From Anaeromyxobacter oryzae (GTDB taxonomy: Bacteria; Myxococcota; Myxococcia; Myxococcales; Anaeromyxobacteraceae), in assembly GCF_023169945.1 (NCBI RefSeq), contig NZ_AP025591.1:1262501-1326500 (forward strand): a stretch of DNA of 64,000 bases, given 5' to 3'. Below the pieces are notes generated by a model. That model was given only the letters and a program-made list of their open reading frames with translations, searched no databases and was not told the DNA's origin. Shown here one piece after another: positions 32,858 through 40,886 of this stretch; the first letter of the stretch is position 1; every line of letters begins with the position of its first letter. The translations under genes were made by a program, and so were the position numbers.

Positions 32858-33997
32858 ATGCCGCACCCCGTCCTCACCCCCGGCGCGCTCGCGCGCGCCC
32901 TCGCCGTCCGCGATCTCAGCGACCCCGCCCAGGGTCCCCACGCGATCCAGCGCGTCCTCGGTGCCGCCGCGAACGCCCTCGTCGCCGCGTGGGGCTGCCC
33001 GGCGATCGTCGAGCGCGCGAGCCCCATCGTCTCGGTCGCCGACAACTACGACCGGCTCGGCTACCCGGCCGGCGGCGCCGCCCGCGACGCGCGCCACACG
33101 CGCTACGTCTCGGAGACCCACCTGCTCCGCAGCCAGACGTCCGCGATGATCCCGCCGCTCCTCCGCCGGCTCGCCGCGGATCCGCCGCGGGACGCCCTGC
33201 TGGTCTGCCCGGGCGTGGTCTACCGCCGCGACGCGATCGACCGGCTCCACGTGGGCGAGCCGCACCAGGTGGACCTCTGGCGCATCCGCCGCGGCCCGCC
33301 GCTCCGGGTCGCGGACCTCGCGGAGATGATCGCCTGCGTCGCGGGCGCCGTCGCGCCGGGGCTCACCGTGTCGGTGACGTCCTCGCCCCACCCGTACACG
33401 CGCGAAGGGCGGCAGATCGACGTCCGCATCCGCGGCGCGTGGCTCGAGATCGGCGAGTGCGGCCTCGCCGCGCCGGAGGTGCTCGCCGCGGCCGGGCTCC
33501 CGGCCGACGCGAGCGGCCTCGCGATGGGCCTCGGGCTCGACCGGCTCGTCATGATCGCGAAGGGGCTCGACGACATCCGCCTCCTCCGCGCCGAGGATCC
33601 GCGCATCGCCTCGCAGATGCTCGACCTCGCACCCTGGCGGCCGGTGTCCCGCCACCCGCCGGTGCGGCGCGATCTGTCGGTGGCGGTGAAGGACGACGCC
33701 ACGGCGGAGGCGCTGGGCGATCGCGTCCGCGAGGCGCTCGGGGACCGCGCCGCGGACGTGGAGGCGGTCGAGGTGCTCTCGGAGACGCCCGCCGGCGCGC
33801 TCTCCGCGGCCGCGCGGGCGCGGCTCGGGATCTCGGCAGGGCAGAAGAACGTGCTGCTCCGCGTCGTCCTCCGGGCGCTCGGACGGACCCTCACGGACCC
33901 GGAGGCGAACGCGCTGCGCGACGCGGTGTACGCGGCGGTCCACGAGGGGGCCGCCCACGAGTGGGCGGCCGGCGCCGCGGGCGCGCCCGCGCGCTAG
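32858..33997 (+). CDS. Single-chain PheRS-like protein (PheS core plus anticodon-binding domain)
   Basis: The 379-residue protein joins a class II phenylalanyl-tRNA synthetase alpha-type catalytic core (about 45-245) to a C-terminal FDX-ACB anticodon-binding domain (about 258-365, SRHPPVRRDLSVAV). In the core, HLLRSQTSAMIP corresponds to the PheS substrate segment, VVYRRDAIDRLHVGEPHQVD to motif 2, and GLAMGLGLDRLVMIAKGLDDIRLL-type motif 3 spans 220-243. Bacterial PheRS is normally a PheS2PheT2 heterotetramer, with FDX-ACB at the end of PheT; a single chain with this order is the layout of mitochondrial PheRS. Whether it charges tRNA or has a side role is unknown. GGAGGTCTCGA precedes ATG. Confidence 0.8.
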   Translation: MPHPVLTPGALARALAVRDLSDPAQGPHAIQRVLGAAANALVAAWGCPAIVERASPIVSVADNYDRLGYPAGGAARDARHTRYVSETHLLRSQTSAMIPPLLRRLAADPPRDALLVCPGVVYRRDAIDRLHVGEPHQVDLWRIRRGPPLRVADLAEMIACVAGAVAPGLTVSVTSSPHPYTREGRQIDVRIRGAWLEIGECGLAAPEVLAAAGLPADASGLAMGLGLDRLVMIAKGLDDIRLLRAEDPRIASQMLDLAPWRPVSRHPPVRRDLSVAVKDDATAEALGDRVREALGDRAADVEAVEVLSETPAGALSAAARARLGISAGQKNVLLRVVLRALGRTLTDPEANALRDAVYAAVHEGAAHEWAAGAAGAPAR

Positions 33998-34001
33998 GCG
34001 C

Positions 34002-34685
34002 TCAGGGCTGGAGGGCCGCCGACGGACCGCGCGCGGCGCCCCGCGGCGCGCGGTGACGGTCCGCCCACGCCGCCCACGGGACGAGGAGCCAGAGCGCGAG
34101 GCCCGCGCCGCCGATCGCCTGGCTGGAGGGCGGCGGCGGCCCGAGCGCGCTCGCCGCGTAGACGATCAACAGGAACGCGAGCAGCGACCCGATCCCGATC
34201 GTGCCGGCGCGGTCGCGGGCGCGCGTGCTCGAGAGGTAGATCGCGACGCCCGCGGCGAACAGGAGCAGCTCGACGGCGAGCGTCGCCGGGACCGAGCGCC
34301 AGACCCCGAGCCCGACCTTCGGGCCGCCGGGCCAGATCGGCAGGTCCGGGCGGTGGACCACGAGGTCGAGCACCCAGTGGCTCGCGACGGCGACGCCGCA
34401 GGCGATCGCCCCGGCGCGGTACCCCGTCCGCGCGAGGTAGATCCCGGCGAGGAGCGCCGCCCAGACTAGGACGAGCGCGGCCGAGTGCGTGAGCGGGTAG
34501 TGCTCGAAGTCGAGCGGCGAGAACGCGGTGATCCCCGGTTCCACGCGGACGCGCTCGACGCCCGCGAGGACCAGGATCGGCCAGACGAGGTCCGCGAGCT
34601 GCGCGGCGAGGACGAGCGTGCCGAGCGACGTCTCCGGCGCGACGCGCTTCGCGCCGAGCGCGACGGCGTAGTGGCCCAGGAACAT
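34002..34685 (-). CDS. Membrane-bound metal-dependent hydrolase-like protein (YdjM-like)
   Basis: The 227-residue protein has six or so hydrophobic segments. The N-terminus MFLGHYAVALGAKR, then DFEHYPLTHSAALVLVWA and VASHWVLDLVVHRPDLP, carry conserved His/Asp residues that group it with the YdjM/LexA-regulated putative membrane hydrolases. Function is uncharacterised in the family. Convergent with the PheRS-like gene with only four bases between stops. Confidence 0.75.
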   Translation of the reverse strand: MFLGHYAVALGAKRVAPETSLGTLVLAAQLADLVWPILVLAGVERVRVEPGITAFSPLDFEHYPLTHSAALVLVWAALLAGIYLARTGYRAGAIACGVAVASHWVLDLVVHRPDLPIWPGGPKVGLGVWRSVPATLAVELLLFAAGVAIYLSSTRARDRAGTIGIGSLLAFLLIVYAASALGPPPPSSQAIGGAGLALWLLVPWAAWADRHRAPRGAARGPSAALQP

Positions 34686-34875
34686 GGCGGTGCATCCTGG
34701 CACGCGGTCCGCCGGGGCGCACGTCCCGCTCGGGACCGGAAGCGGCGGAACGCGCCGTGGATCCGGGGGCTTCGCGGCGCCGGCCCGCCCGAACGCCGGG
34801 CGCGTGCATCCGGCGGCGCCCCGGCCCGCGTCCAAGAGGTGAACGCGGTAGAACCCACACCGAGGAGACCCGCCG

Positions 34876-35340
34876 ATGATCCGCCGCCTCGCCCCGCTGC
34901 TCGCCGTGCTCGCCCCCGCCCTCGCCCGCGCCGGCGAGGACTCGAAGATCGCCGCCGAGCTCGCCCCCGTCCTCGCCACGGCGGCCACGTTCGGCGGCGC
35001 CGCGCTCATCGTCGCGATCGTGCTCTTCGCGCGGAACCGGACGGCGCACCTGCGGCACGAGACGATCCGGCTCGCGCTCGAGAAGGGCCAGCCGCTTCCG
35101 CCCGAGCTGCTGGCGGCGCCGCGGCGCGAGCCCGACCCGACCCGCGACCTGCGCTGGGGGCTCATCCTCCTCGGCCTCGGCGCCGGCCTCGGGCTGTTCC
35201 TCTTCTCGCTGCCCGACGCGCGGCAGGCCGCCGGCGTCGGGCTCGTCCCCGGGCTGCTCGGGGCGGGCTTCCTCGTGACCTGGCTCGTGACGGGGCGCGC
35301 CGGCGCCGGCCGCGCGGGGGCGCCGGGCACGGACGCGTGA
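34876..35340 (+). CDS. DUF6249-like membrane protein upstream of an ECF sigma factor
   Basis: The 154-residue protein has a signal-like first helix (LLAVLAPALARAG), a second helix (TAATFGGAALIVAIVLFA), a cytosolic basic stretch and two more helices (LILLGLGAGLGLFLF; GLVPGLLGAGFLVTWLV). The loop RHETIRLALEKGQPLPPELL is the hallmark of DUF6249, often next to sigma factors. Its stop overlaps the sigma factor GTG as GTGA. It may sense or anchor the sigma/anti-sigma unit, by inference from order. Confidence 0.75.
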   Translation: MIRRLAPLLAVLAPALARAGEDSKIAAELAPVLATAATFGGAALIVAIVLFARNRTAHLRHETIRLALEKGQPLPPELLAAPRREPDPTRDLRWGLILLGLGAGLGLFLFSLPDARQAAGVGLVPGLLGAGFLVTWLVTGRAGAGRAGAPGTDA

Positions 35341-35864
35341 CCGGGCCGTCCGACGCCGCGCTCGTCGCCCGCGTCCTCGCGGACGACGACCGCCGCGCGT
35401 TCGCCGAGCTGGTGCGCCGCCACCAGTCCGCGATCCGAACGCTGCTCCGGCGCCTCTGCGTCGGCGACGCGGCGCGCGCGGACGACCTCGCGCAGGAGAC
35501 GTTCCTCCGCGCCTACCGGAAGCTCGCCACCTGGCGCGGCGACGCGCGGTTCTCGACCTGGCTCCACCAGATCGCGTGGCGCGCCTGGGCCACCGACGCC
35601 CGGCGCCGCCCCGCGCCGCAACCCGAGCCGCCGCCGCCCTCGCCTGGACCCTCGGCGCGCGCGGACGCGAGGCTCGACCTGGAGCGCGCGTTCGCCGTGC
35701 TCCGCGACGAGGAGCGCGCCGCGCTCGCGCTCGCCTTCGGCGAGGACCTCTCGCACGAGGAGGCGGCGGCGATCCTGGAGTGGCCGCTCGGCACCTTGAA
35801 GTCCCACGTCGCGCGCGGCAAGGAGAAGCTGCGCCGCTTCTTCGCCGCGGCGGAGGCGTCATGA
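35337..35864 (+). CDS. ECF-type RNA polymerase sigma factor
   Basis: The 175-residue protein has sigma region 2 (DDRRAFAELVRRHQSAIRTL, LAQETFLRAYRKL, ARFSTWLHQIAWRAWATDA) and region 4.2 HTH (LSHEEAAAILEWPLGTLKSHVARGKEKL), separated by a proline-rich linker. Start is GTG 35337, overlapping the upstream stop; no ATG fits. The downstream gene overlaps by ATGA. The three genes form one translationally coupled module. Target promoters are not evident here. Confidence 0.88.
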   Translation: MTGPSDAALVARVLADDDRRAFAELVRRHQSAIRTLLRRLCVGDAARADDLAQETFLRAYRKLATWRGDARFSTWLHQIAWRAWATDARRRPAPQPEPPPPSPGPSARADARLDLERAFAVLRDEERAALALAFGEDLSHEEAAAILEWPLGTLKSHVARGKEKLRRFFAAAEAS

Positions 35865-36190
35865 CCGGGCCCCGACCCGACGACCCCGTGGAAGACGCGC
35901 TCCACCGCGCCGCGCACCTCGACGACTGCGGCTTCACCGCGCGCGTGCTCGACGCCCTCCCGCCGCCGCGGCCGCGCCGGCGCGCCGCGGTGCTCGTGCC
36001 GTTCGTGGCGGCCGCCGTCGCGCTGGCCGCGGTCGTCCTCCCGCGCGCGGTCGCGGTGATCGGCGCCGCCCTCGCGGCGGCCGCGGCGAGGCCGGCCGGC
36101 TGGGCGATCCCGGCGCTCGTGCTCGCGGCGGCGGCCGGCGCGCTGGTCGTCGCAGGCGTGACCGCCGCCGGGCGGGCGGACCCCGGCTGA
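35861..36190 (+). CDS. Small membrane protein, likely partner of the ECF sigma factor
   Basis: The 109-residue protein has an N-terminal cytosolic part with HLDDCGFTARVLDALPPPRP and then two hydrophobic helices (VLVPFVAAAVALAAVVL and AIPALVLAAAAGALVVAGV). The segment HLDDCGFTARVL is common in short membrane proteins encoded after ECF sigma factors. There is no full zinc-binding anti-sigma motif. An anti-sigma role is inferred from position and topology only. Confidence 0.65.
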   Translation: MTGPRPDDPVEDALHRAAHLDDCGFTARVLDALPPPRPRRRAAVLVPFVAAAVALAAVVLPRAVAVIGAALAAAAARPAGWAIPALVLAAAAGALVVAGVTAAGRADPG

Positions 36191-36292
36191 GGGACCGCCG
36201 TCGAACACGGCGCAAGGCGGCGTTCACCGTCGGTCGCCGGGACACCCCACGCTTCTCTCCCCTCCCGCCGCTGGCCGGGTTATGACGAGCCG

Positions 36293-37777
36293 GTGCGCCT
36301 CCCCGAGTACGATCGCCTCGACGCCCTCGCCCTCGCCGAGCGGATCCGCCGCGGCGAGCTCACCGCGGCCGACGCCCTCGAGGCGGCGATCGAGCGCGCG
36401 GACGCCCGGAATCCGCGGCTGAACGCGATCGTCGCCCGCTACGACGACGAGGCGCGGACGCGGGCGAAGGGGCCGCTTCCGCCGGGCCCGCTCTCCGGCG
36501 TCCCGTTCCTCATCAAGGATCTCTACACGGAGTGGAGCGGTCACCCGCTCACGGGATCGACCCGGCTCTCCGCGCGCCGGGTCGCGGCGCGGGACTCCGA
36601 CGTGGTGACGCGCCTGCTCCGCGCCGGGGTCGTCCTCTTCGGGCAGACCAACACCCCCGAGCTCGGGGTCATGGCGATCACGGAGTCGGCGTTCCGCGGG
36701 CCCGCCCGCAACCCGTGGAACCCCGCGTTCACCCCGGGCGGCTCCTCCGGCGGGTCCGCCGCGGCGGTGGCGGCGCGGGTCGTCCCCGCCGCGCACGGGA
36801 ACGACGGCGGCGGGTCGCTGCGCATCCCCGCGTCCGCGTGCGGCCTGTTCGCCATGAAGCCCACGCGAGGCCGGATCTCGATGGGCCCGGGCGCGGGCGA
36901 GGCGATGTCCGGCCTCGCGACGGAGGGGGTCCTCACCCGGTCCGTGCGGGACTCGGCGGCGCTCCTCGACCTGCTCGCGGGCGGCGCGCCGGGGGATCCC
37001 TACGCCGCGCCGGCCCGGGCGCGGCCGTTCGTCGACGAGGTCGGCGCCGCGCCGGGACGGCTCCGCGTCGCCTACATGCGGCGCTCCCTGTTCGCGCGCG
37101 AGACGCACCCGGAGGCGACCGCCGCGGTGGAGGGCGCGGCACGGCTCCTCGCGGAGCTCGGGCACGACGTGATCGAGGTCGCGCCCATCATCCCCCGCGA
37201 CGCGCTCGTGCACGCGTACCTCGTCGTGCTCGCGGCGCAGGTCGCGGTGGACGTGGCGAACGCCGCCCGCATCGCCGGGCGCAAGCGGCGCCCGGACGAC
37301 CTCGAGCCGGAGACCGCCGCGCTCGACGCGGCGGGCCGGGTGCTCTCCGCGGCCGACCTCGTGCAGGCGGAGGAGGAGATGCACCGCGCCGGCCGCACGA
37401 TGGCCGCGTTCCTCGCGGCTCACGACGTGCTCGTCACCGCGACCACCGCCCAGCCCGCGCTCCGCATCGGCCAGCTCGCAGCCCGCGCGCACGAGCGGCT
37501 CGCGATGCGGGCGGTGGCGCGCGTGCCGTCGCGCACCGTCCTCGAGAAGCTCTTCGCCGCCGTCGGCTCGCGCTCGTTCGAGGCGACGGGGAACACGATG
37601 CTCTTCAACCAGACCGGCCAGCCCGCGATGAGCGTGCCGCTCCACGTCACCGCGGCGGGGCTGCCGCTCGGCGTGCAGGTCGCCGGCCGGTTCGGCGACG
37701 AGGCGACCCTGTTCCGGCTCGCGGCCCAGCTCGAGGCAGCGCGTCCGTGGGCGGAGCGGCTGCCGCCGGGGCTCTGA
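36293..37777 (+). CDS. Amidase (amidase signature family)
   Basis: The 494-residue protein has the Ser-cisSer-Lys triad of amidase signature enzymes: Lys in VPFLIKDLYTEW, Ser in GNDGGGSLRIPASACG and the glycine-rich GGSSGGSAAAVAARVVP. The remainder (LLDLLAGGAPGDPY, FNQTGQPAMSVPLH) matches the acylamidase group; substrates could be aryl or fatty amides. It is not GatA in context (no gatB or gatC). GTG 36293 is used; a -10-like TTATGA ends 7 bases upstream, suggesting a leaderless mRNA. Confidence 0.88.
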   Translation: MRLPEYDRLDALALAERIRRGELTAADALEAAIERADARNPRLNAIVARYDDEARTRAKGPLPPGPLSGVPFLIKDLYTEWSGHPLTGSTRLSARRVAARDSDVVTRLLRAGVVLFGQTNTPELGVMAITESAFRGPARNPWNPAFTPGGSSGGSAAAVAARVVPAAHGNDGGGSLRIPASACGLFAMKPTRGRISMGPGAGEAMSGLATEGVLTRSVRDSAALLDLLAGGAPGDPYAAPARARPFVDEVGAAPGRLRVAYMRRSLFARETHPEATAAVEGAARLLAELGHDVIEVAPIIPRDALVHAYLVVLAAQVAVDVANAARIAGRKRRPDDLEPETAALDAAGRVLSAADLVQAEEEMHRAGRTMAAFLAAHDVLVTATTAQPALRIGQLAARAHERLAMRAVARVPSRTVLEKLFAAVGSRSFEATGNTMLFNQTGQPAMSVPLHVTAAGLPLGVQVAGRFGDEATLFRLAAQLEAARPWAERLPPGL

Positions 37778-37867
37778 GCGACCGCGCGCTCCGGCGCCGC
37801 GCCCTCCGCGGGAGCTTCCCCGCGCGGCCCGGGCGCGCTACGGGAGGCGCACACACCGGAGGCGACG

Positions 37868-38233
37868 ATGATCGACCACTTCACGCTCAAGGTCCGGGAC
37901 GGCGCGAAGGCGAGGGCGTTCTACGCCGCGGCGCTCGCGCCGCTCGGCTACGAGGTGCTGATGGAGTTCGAGGGCTCCTACGGCCTCGGCGCGGAGAAGA
38001 AGCCGGATCTTTGGATCGTGCAGGATCCGGAGAACACGCGGCCGATGCACTTCGCGTTCGTGGCGCGCAACCGGGCGGCGGTGGACGCGTTCCACCGCGC
38101 GGCGCTCGCGGCCGGCGGCAAGGACAACGGCGCCCCGGGGCTCCGCCCGCAGTACCACCCCACGTACTACGGCGCGTTCGTGCTCGACGACGACGGCCAC
38201 AACGTCGAGGCGGTCTGCCACCGGCCGGAGTGA
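37868..38233 (+). CDS. VOC (glyoxalase/bleomycin-resistance) family protein
   Basis: The 121-residue protein consists of two beta-alpha-beta-beta-beta modules. Putative metal ligands are His4 (MIDHFTLKV), His in RPMHFAFVARN, and Glu in HNVEAVCHRPE. YHPTYYGAFVLDDDGHNVEAV is a typical C-terminal half. Members act on small molecules such as catechols or methylglyoxal or bind drugs; the actual substrate is unknown. CGGAGGCGACG precedes the ATG. Same strand as and 90 bases after the amidase. Confidence 0.88.
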   Translation: MIDHFTLKVRDGAKARAFYAAALAPLGYEVLMEFEGSYGLGAEKKPDLWIVQDPENTRPMHFAFVARNRAAVDAFHRAALAAGGKDNGAPGLRPQYHPTYYGAFVLDDDGHNVEAVCHRPE

Positions 38234-38343
38234 CCGGCGCGAAGATCCCCCTTCTCCGTCCCCGCGGGACCCAACGGTGGCGTGCCACGCCGGCCGGCGC
38301 CGGCGTGTCTCAACCAGCGACGGGTCACTGCGGAGGCGGCGAG

Positions 38344-38514
38344 ATGCGCGGGCTCATCACCGGAAAGGACGTCCTCCGCCACGGGTTCACGATCCTCCGC
38401 TGGTACGGGCCGGCCTGCTACCTCCGGTGCCTGCGGGCCCTCGCCTCCCGGACGCCGTGCACGTTCCTCTCGGTCGCGTGCGCCGGCCCCGCGCTCCGGG
38501 CTCGGCGCGGGTGA
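38344..38514 (+). CDS. Small protein with a paralogue at 40552 (copy 1)
   Basis: The 56-residue product begins MRGLITGKDVLRHGFTI and continues with LRCLRALASR and TFLSVACAG. About 30 of the first 46 positions are identical to the protein at 40552-40704, although the surrounding DNA is not similar, so selection on the protein is likely. It is basic, with five cysteines or so and a moderately hydrophobic C-terminal half, but no clear signal peptide or transmembrane helix. GGAGGCGGCG lies at ribosome binding distance from ATG. No known family is recognised. Confidence 0.7.
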   Translation: MRGLITGKDVLRHGFTILRWYGPACYLRCLRALASRTPCTFLSVACAGPALRARRG

Positions 38515-38547
38515 CGCCCGCGCGCCCGGTCCGGCGCGGACCTCCGC

Positions 38548-39288
38548 TCACGACGAACGGGACGCCTCCGGGCTCGCTCCGCCGCGGGGACGGAGGCGCG
38601 GGTCCGCGGCGAGCGCCTCGAGCCCGTCCCGGACCCCGGGGCCGGCGAGCGCCCGCGGCGGTGCGCGGGCGAGGAGCACCGCCGCGAGCTCCGCCGAGCC
38701 GTCGAGCCACGCGCTCACCGCGACCGCGCCGCGATCGCCGTGGAGCACCACGCCCGCGTAGCGCCGCCCCTCCTCGACGTGCACCGCGCGGATCGCGTCC
38801 CACCGCAGGAGCCCCGCGGCCGACCCGGCGCGCAGCACCTCGATCCCCTCCGGCAGGAGCCGGAACGCGCGCGGGCGGGCCACGAGGTCGAGCGCGGCGA
38901 GCCCGACCAGGACCGCCACCGCGAACGCCTTAGCGGCCGGGCCGAGCGCGCCGTCGTCCCGGAGCGCGACGAGCGCGGCGAGCGGCCCCGCGAACGCGAC
39001 GCCCGAGAAGCGCCGCACCGCGGACCGGCGCAGCACCGGGACCAAGTCCTCGCGCCGCGCGCGGGCGCGGGGCGGCCAACGGGCCACGATCATCACCGCG
39101 GCCGCCCAGGCGGCGAGCCCGCCGAGGCGGAGCGCGGCGCCCGGATCCGGCCGGCCGTCCGGGTGGAGGAGCCCGGACAGCGGGAGGGCGACCGCGGCGG
39201 CGAGGGCGATCGCGAACACCGCGGCGACGCGCCGGTTCTCGGACCACGGCGGGAATCGCCGGCGTCGGGCGCGCGCGGGGACGGCCAT
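38548..39288 (-). CDS. Membrane protein with C-terminal PH-like domain, unknown function
   Basis: The 246-residue protein has four hydrophobic helices (VAAVFAIALAAAVALPL; LGGLAAWAAAVMIVA; FAGPLAALVALRD; AFAVAVLVGLAALDLVA) followed by a beta-rich tail with FRLLPEGIEVLRAG and LLRWDAIRAVHVEEG, similar to bacterial PH domains. Start ATG 39288 follows TATGCT by 7 bases without a ribosome binding site. Earlier ATGs at 39300 and 39354 are possible. Confidence 0.65.
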   Translation of the reverse strand: MAVPARARRRRFPPWSENRRVAAVFAIALAAAVALPLSGLLHPDGRPDPGAALRLGGLAAWAAAVMIVARWPPRARARREDLVPVLRRSAVRRFSGVAFAGPLAALVALRDDGALGPAAKAFAVAVLVGLAALDLVARPRAFRLLPEGIEVLRAGSAAGLLRWDAIRAVHVEEGRRYAGVVLHGDRGAVAVSAWLDGSAELAAVLLARAPPRALAGPGVRDGLEALAADPRLRPRGGASPEASRSS

Positions 39289-39295
39289 CGCACCC

Positions 39296-39301
39296 AGCAT
39301 A
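39296..39301 (-). promoter_or_regulatory. Candidate -10 element (leaderless) for the 246-aa membrane protein
   Basis: On the minus strand TATGCT lies exactly 7 bases before ATG 39288. It would place the transcription start at the start codon. Confidence 0.4.
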
Positions 39302-39356
39302 AGGAGCGGCGCGGATGGCCGCCGGCCCCGACGCCGATCACCTCCCTCCCCCATCG

Positions 39357-39743
39357 CTAGTGCACGTCCTCGGCGCCGACGACGTCCTCGGCCGGACAGC
39401 GGAGATGGAGCTGCCCGCGCCCGTGCGTGAGCAGCGTGACCGCGACCGGGTGCCCGGCCGGCACCGGCGTCCGCACGTCGTACCCGGGGACGAGCACGTC
39501 CCAGCGGCAGGCGTTCGGGCTCTCGCGCTTCAGGACCAGCTCGAGCTTCTCGGTCCCGTCGACCTGGATGTCCCTGGGCTGCGGGCCGTGATCGGTGATG
39601 GTGACGTCGACCCTGCGAGGCGTCGCCTGCTCGAGGAGGTCGTCGGGGTAGGTGGTGTCGTCATGAGGGATCCCCGGCCCGGCGTACGCCGACGCCGAGG
39701 CGAGGAGGAAGCCCGAAGCCGCGATCCACAGCGTTGCACGCAT
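39357..39743 (-). CDS. Exported cupredoxin-like protein
   Basis: The 128-residue protein has a signal peptide (MRATLWIAASGFLLASASAYA) and a beta-sandwich-like mature part: VDVTITDHGPQPRDIQVDG, LELVLKRESPNACRWDVLV, AVTLLTHGRGQLHLRCP. The pattern of strands with one Cys and a C-terminal His resembles cupredoxin_1 or quinol-oxidase-type domains, but a full copper site (Cys-x-His-x-Met) is not evident. GGAGACGACAG precedes ATG. Next to a cytochrome c lipoprotein on the same strand, it may be linked to periplasmic redox chemistry. Confidence 0.65.
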   Translation of the reverse strand: MRATLWIAASGFLLASASAYAGPGIPHDDTTYPDDLLEQATPRRVDVTITDHGPQPRDIQVDGTEKLELVLKRESPNACRWDVLVPGYDVRTPVPAGHPVAVTLLTHGRGQLHLRCPAEDVVGAEDVH

Positions 39744-39890
39744 CTGTCGTCTCCTGTTTCCGCGTGGCGCCGGGATCGGCACCGCGCGTTCGCCCTCCAA
39801 CGACGCTCGCGCCGCTCGAACCGTTCCATCGTCGAGCCGGCCGAGGCGATGGATCATTCACGGGACCACCGCGCGCTCCGCGACCTCGGG

Positions 39891-40361
39891 CTATCGGGCG
39901 CCGCGCGTCGCCTGCTCGCCGAGGCTGCCCGCGGGCGGCAGGTGGCGGATGAACAGCACGATCCGCCACATCTGCTCGTCGTCCAGGATGCCACGGGCGG
40001 CAGGCATGCCCGAAGGGAAGAGGCCGTTCTCGATGATCCAGTGGAGCTGACCGTCGGTGTACAGCTGGACCTCCGGGGCCGTCAGTCGCGGCACCGGTGG
40101 CGACATGGCCTCGGCGAACGGGACGCCGGTGTTCTGGCCGTCGAGGCCGTGGCAGGCCATGCAGTACGCTGAGAACGCCTTCCGACCGCGGCTCACGTTC
40201 TGTTCCGTGGCGGGGAACGGGTTCCGGTCCGACTTCCCCCCCACCGTCACGTGCCGCTTCACCTGCGCGGCGACGGCTCGCTCGAAGCGGCTCGGAGGGG
40301 TCGCCTTGCATGCGGCGAGGGCGAGCGCGAGACCCAGCGTGAGGCGTGTCGAGATCATCAT
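39891..40361 (-). CDS. Monoheme cytochrome c lipoprotein
   Basis: The 156-residue protein has a signal peptide with lipobox LAAC (Cys18) and one heme c site CMACH (67-71), with a possible distal Met in LFPSGMPAARG. The domain HGLDGQNTGVPFAEAM resembles class I cytochrome c of the CytC6/cbb3-type. It would be anchored outside the inner membrane or in the outer membrane and carry electrons. GGAGACGGCC precedes ATG 40361. The upstream cupredoxin-like gene is 147 bases downstream in transcription order. Confidence 0.85.
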   Translation of the reverse strand: MMISTRLTLGLALALAACKATPPSRFERAVAAQVKRHVTVGGKSDRNPFPATEQNVSRGRKAFSAYCMACHGLDGQNTGVPFAEAMSPPVPRLTAPEVQLYTDGQLHWIIENGLFPSGMPAARGILDDEQMWRIVLFIRHLPPAGSLGEQATRGAR

Positions 40362-40551
40362 GGCCGTCTCCATTCGGTCGCCGACGCGAGAGCTGGCGCC
40401 CGGCTCACCGGACCCGACGATGGCGCGAGCCGACTGGTTCCATGGCGCCGGATCGGAGTGCCGGAGGAGACGGTCCGCTCGCGACCACGGAACGATCCCG
40501 CGCATCGAGGCGTCCGGCAGGGTGAACCCGACGTGAAGCGGAGCCCGCGCC

Positions 40552-40704
40552 ATGAGAGGCCTCATCACCGGTAGAGACGTCGTCCTCCACGCGTTCACCA
40601 TCGTCCGGCTCTGGGGACTTCCGACGTATCTGCGGTGCCTGCGCGCTGCGCTGAGCCGGAGGCCCAGCACCTTCCTCGCCGTCGTCCATGCGTGCCGGGT
40701 TTGA
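40552..40704 (+). CDS. Small protein with a paralogue at 38344 (copy 2)
   Basis: The 50-residue product begins MRGLITGRDVVLHAFTI and has YLRCLRAALSRRPSTFL, nearly matching the same regions of the 56-residue copy 2.2 kb upstream. GAAGCGGAG precedes the ATG. The gene is too short to be called by length alone; the paralogy is the evidence. Basic, no signal peptide. It lies between the divergent cytochrome gene and the ECF sigma operon. Function unknown. Confidence 0.7.
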   Translation: MRGLITGRDVVLHAFTIVRLWGLPTYLRCLRAALSRRPSTFLAVVHACRV

Positions 40705-40886
40705 GGCGCAGCCGCAGCCCCGGCCGGGGCCTTGCGGCCCCGACGAGCCGAGTGCGTGCCCGAGCGCTCACCGGCGGGCCGAGGTCGTTCCGCTCTCGCG
40801 CGACGGAACGGTCCGGGTGGCTCGTGCGTCTACCCGGCGGGACCGCGTGCGCGCCGCGCCTGCGCCGCTAGCAAGAGGAGCGAACG

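Noticed and set aside
34698..34713. TGGCACG with GG-N10-GC spacing on the plus strand
   Set aside because: The -24 part is perfect but the -12 part reads CCGCC instead of TTGCW, and the next plus-strand gene is over 160 bases away.
36293..37777. Amidase as GatA (Glu-tRNA amidotransferase)
   Set aside because: No gatB or gatC nearby and C-terminal sequence fits general acylamidases better.
40721..40736. Sigma-54-like CGGCCGG-N4-TTGCG upstream of the second ECF module
   Set aside because: Only 8 of 12 positions match and it is about 150 bases from the gene start.
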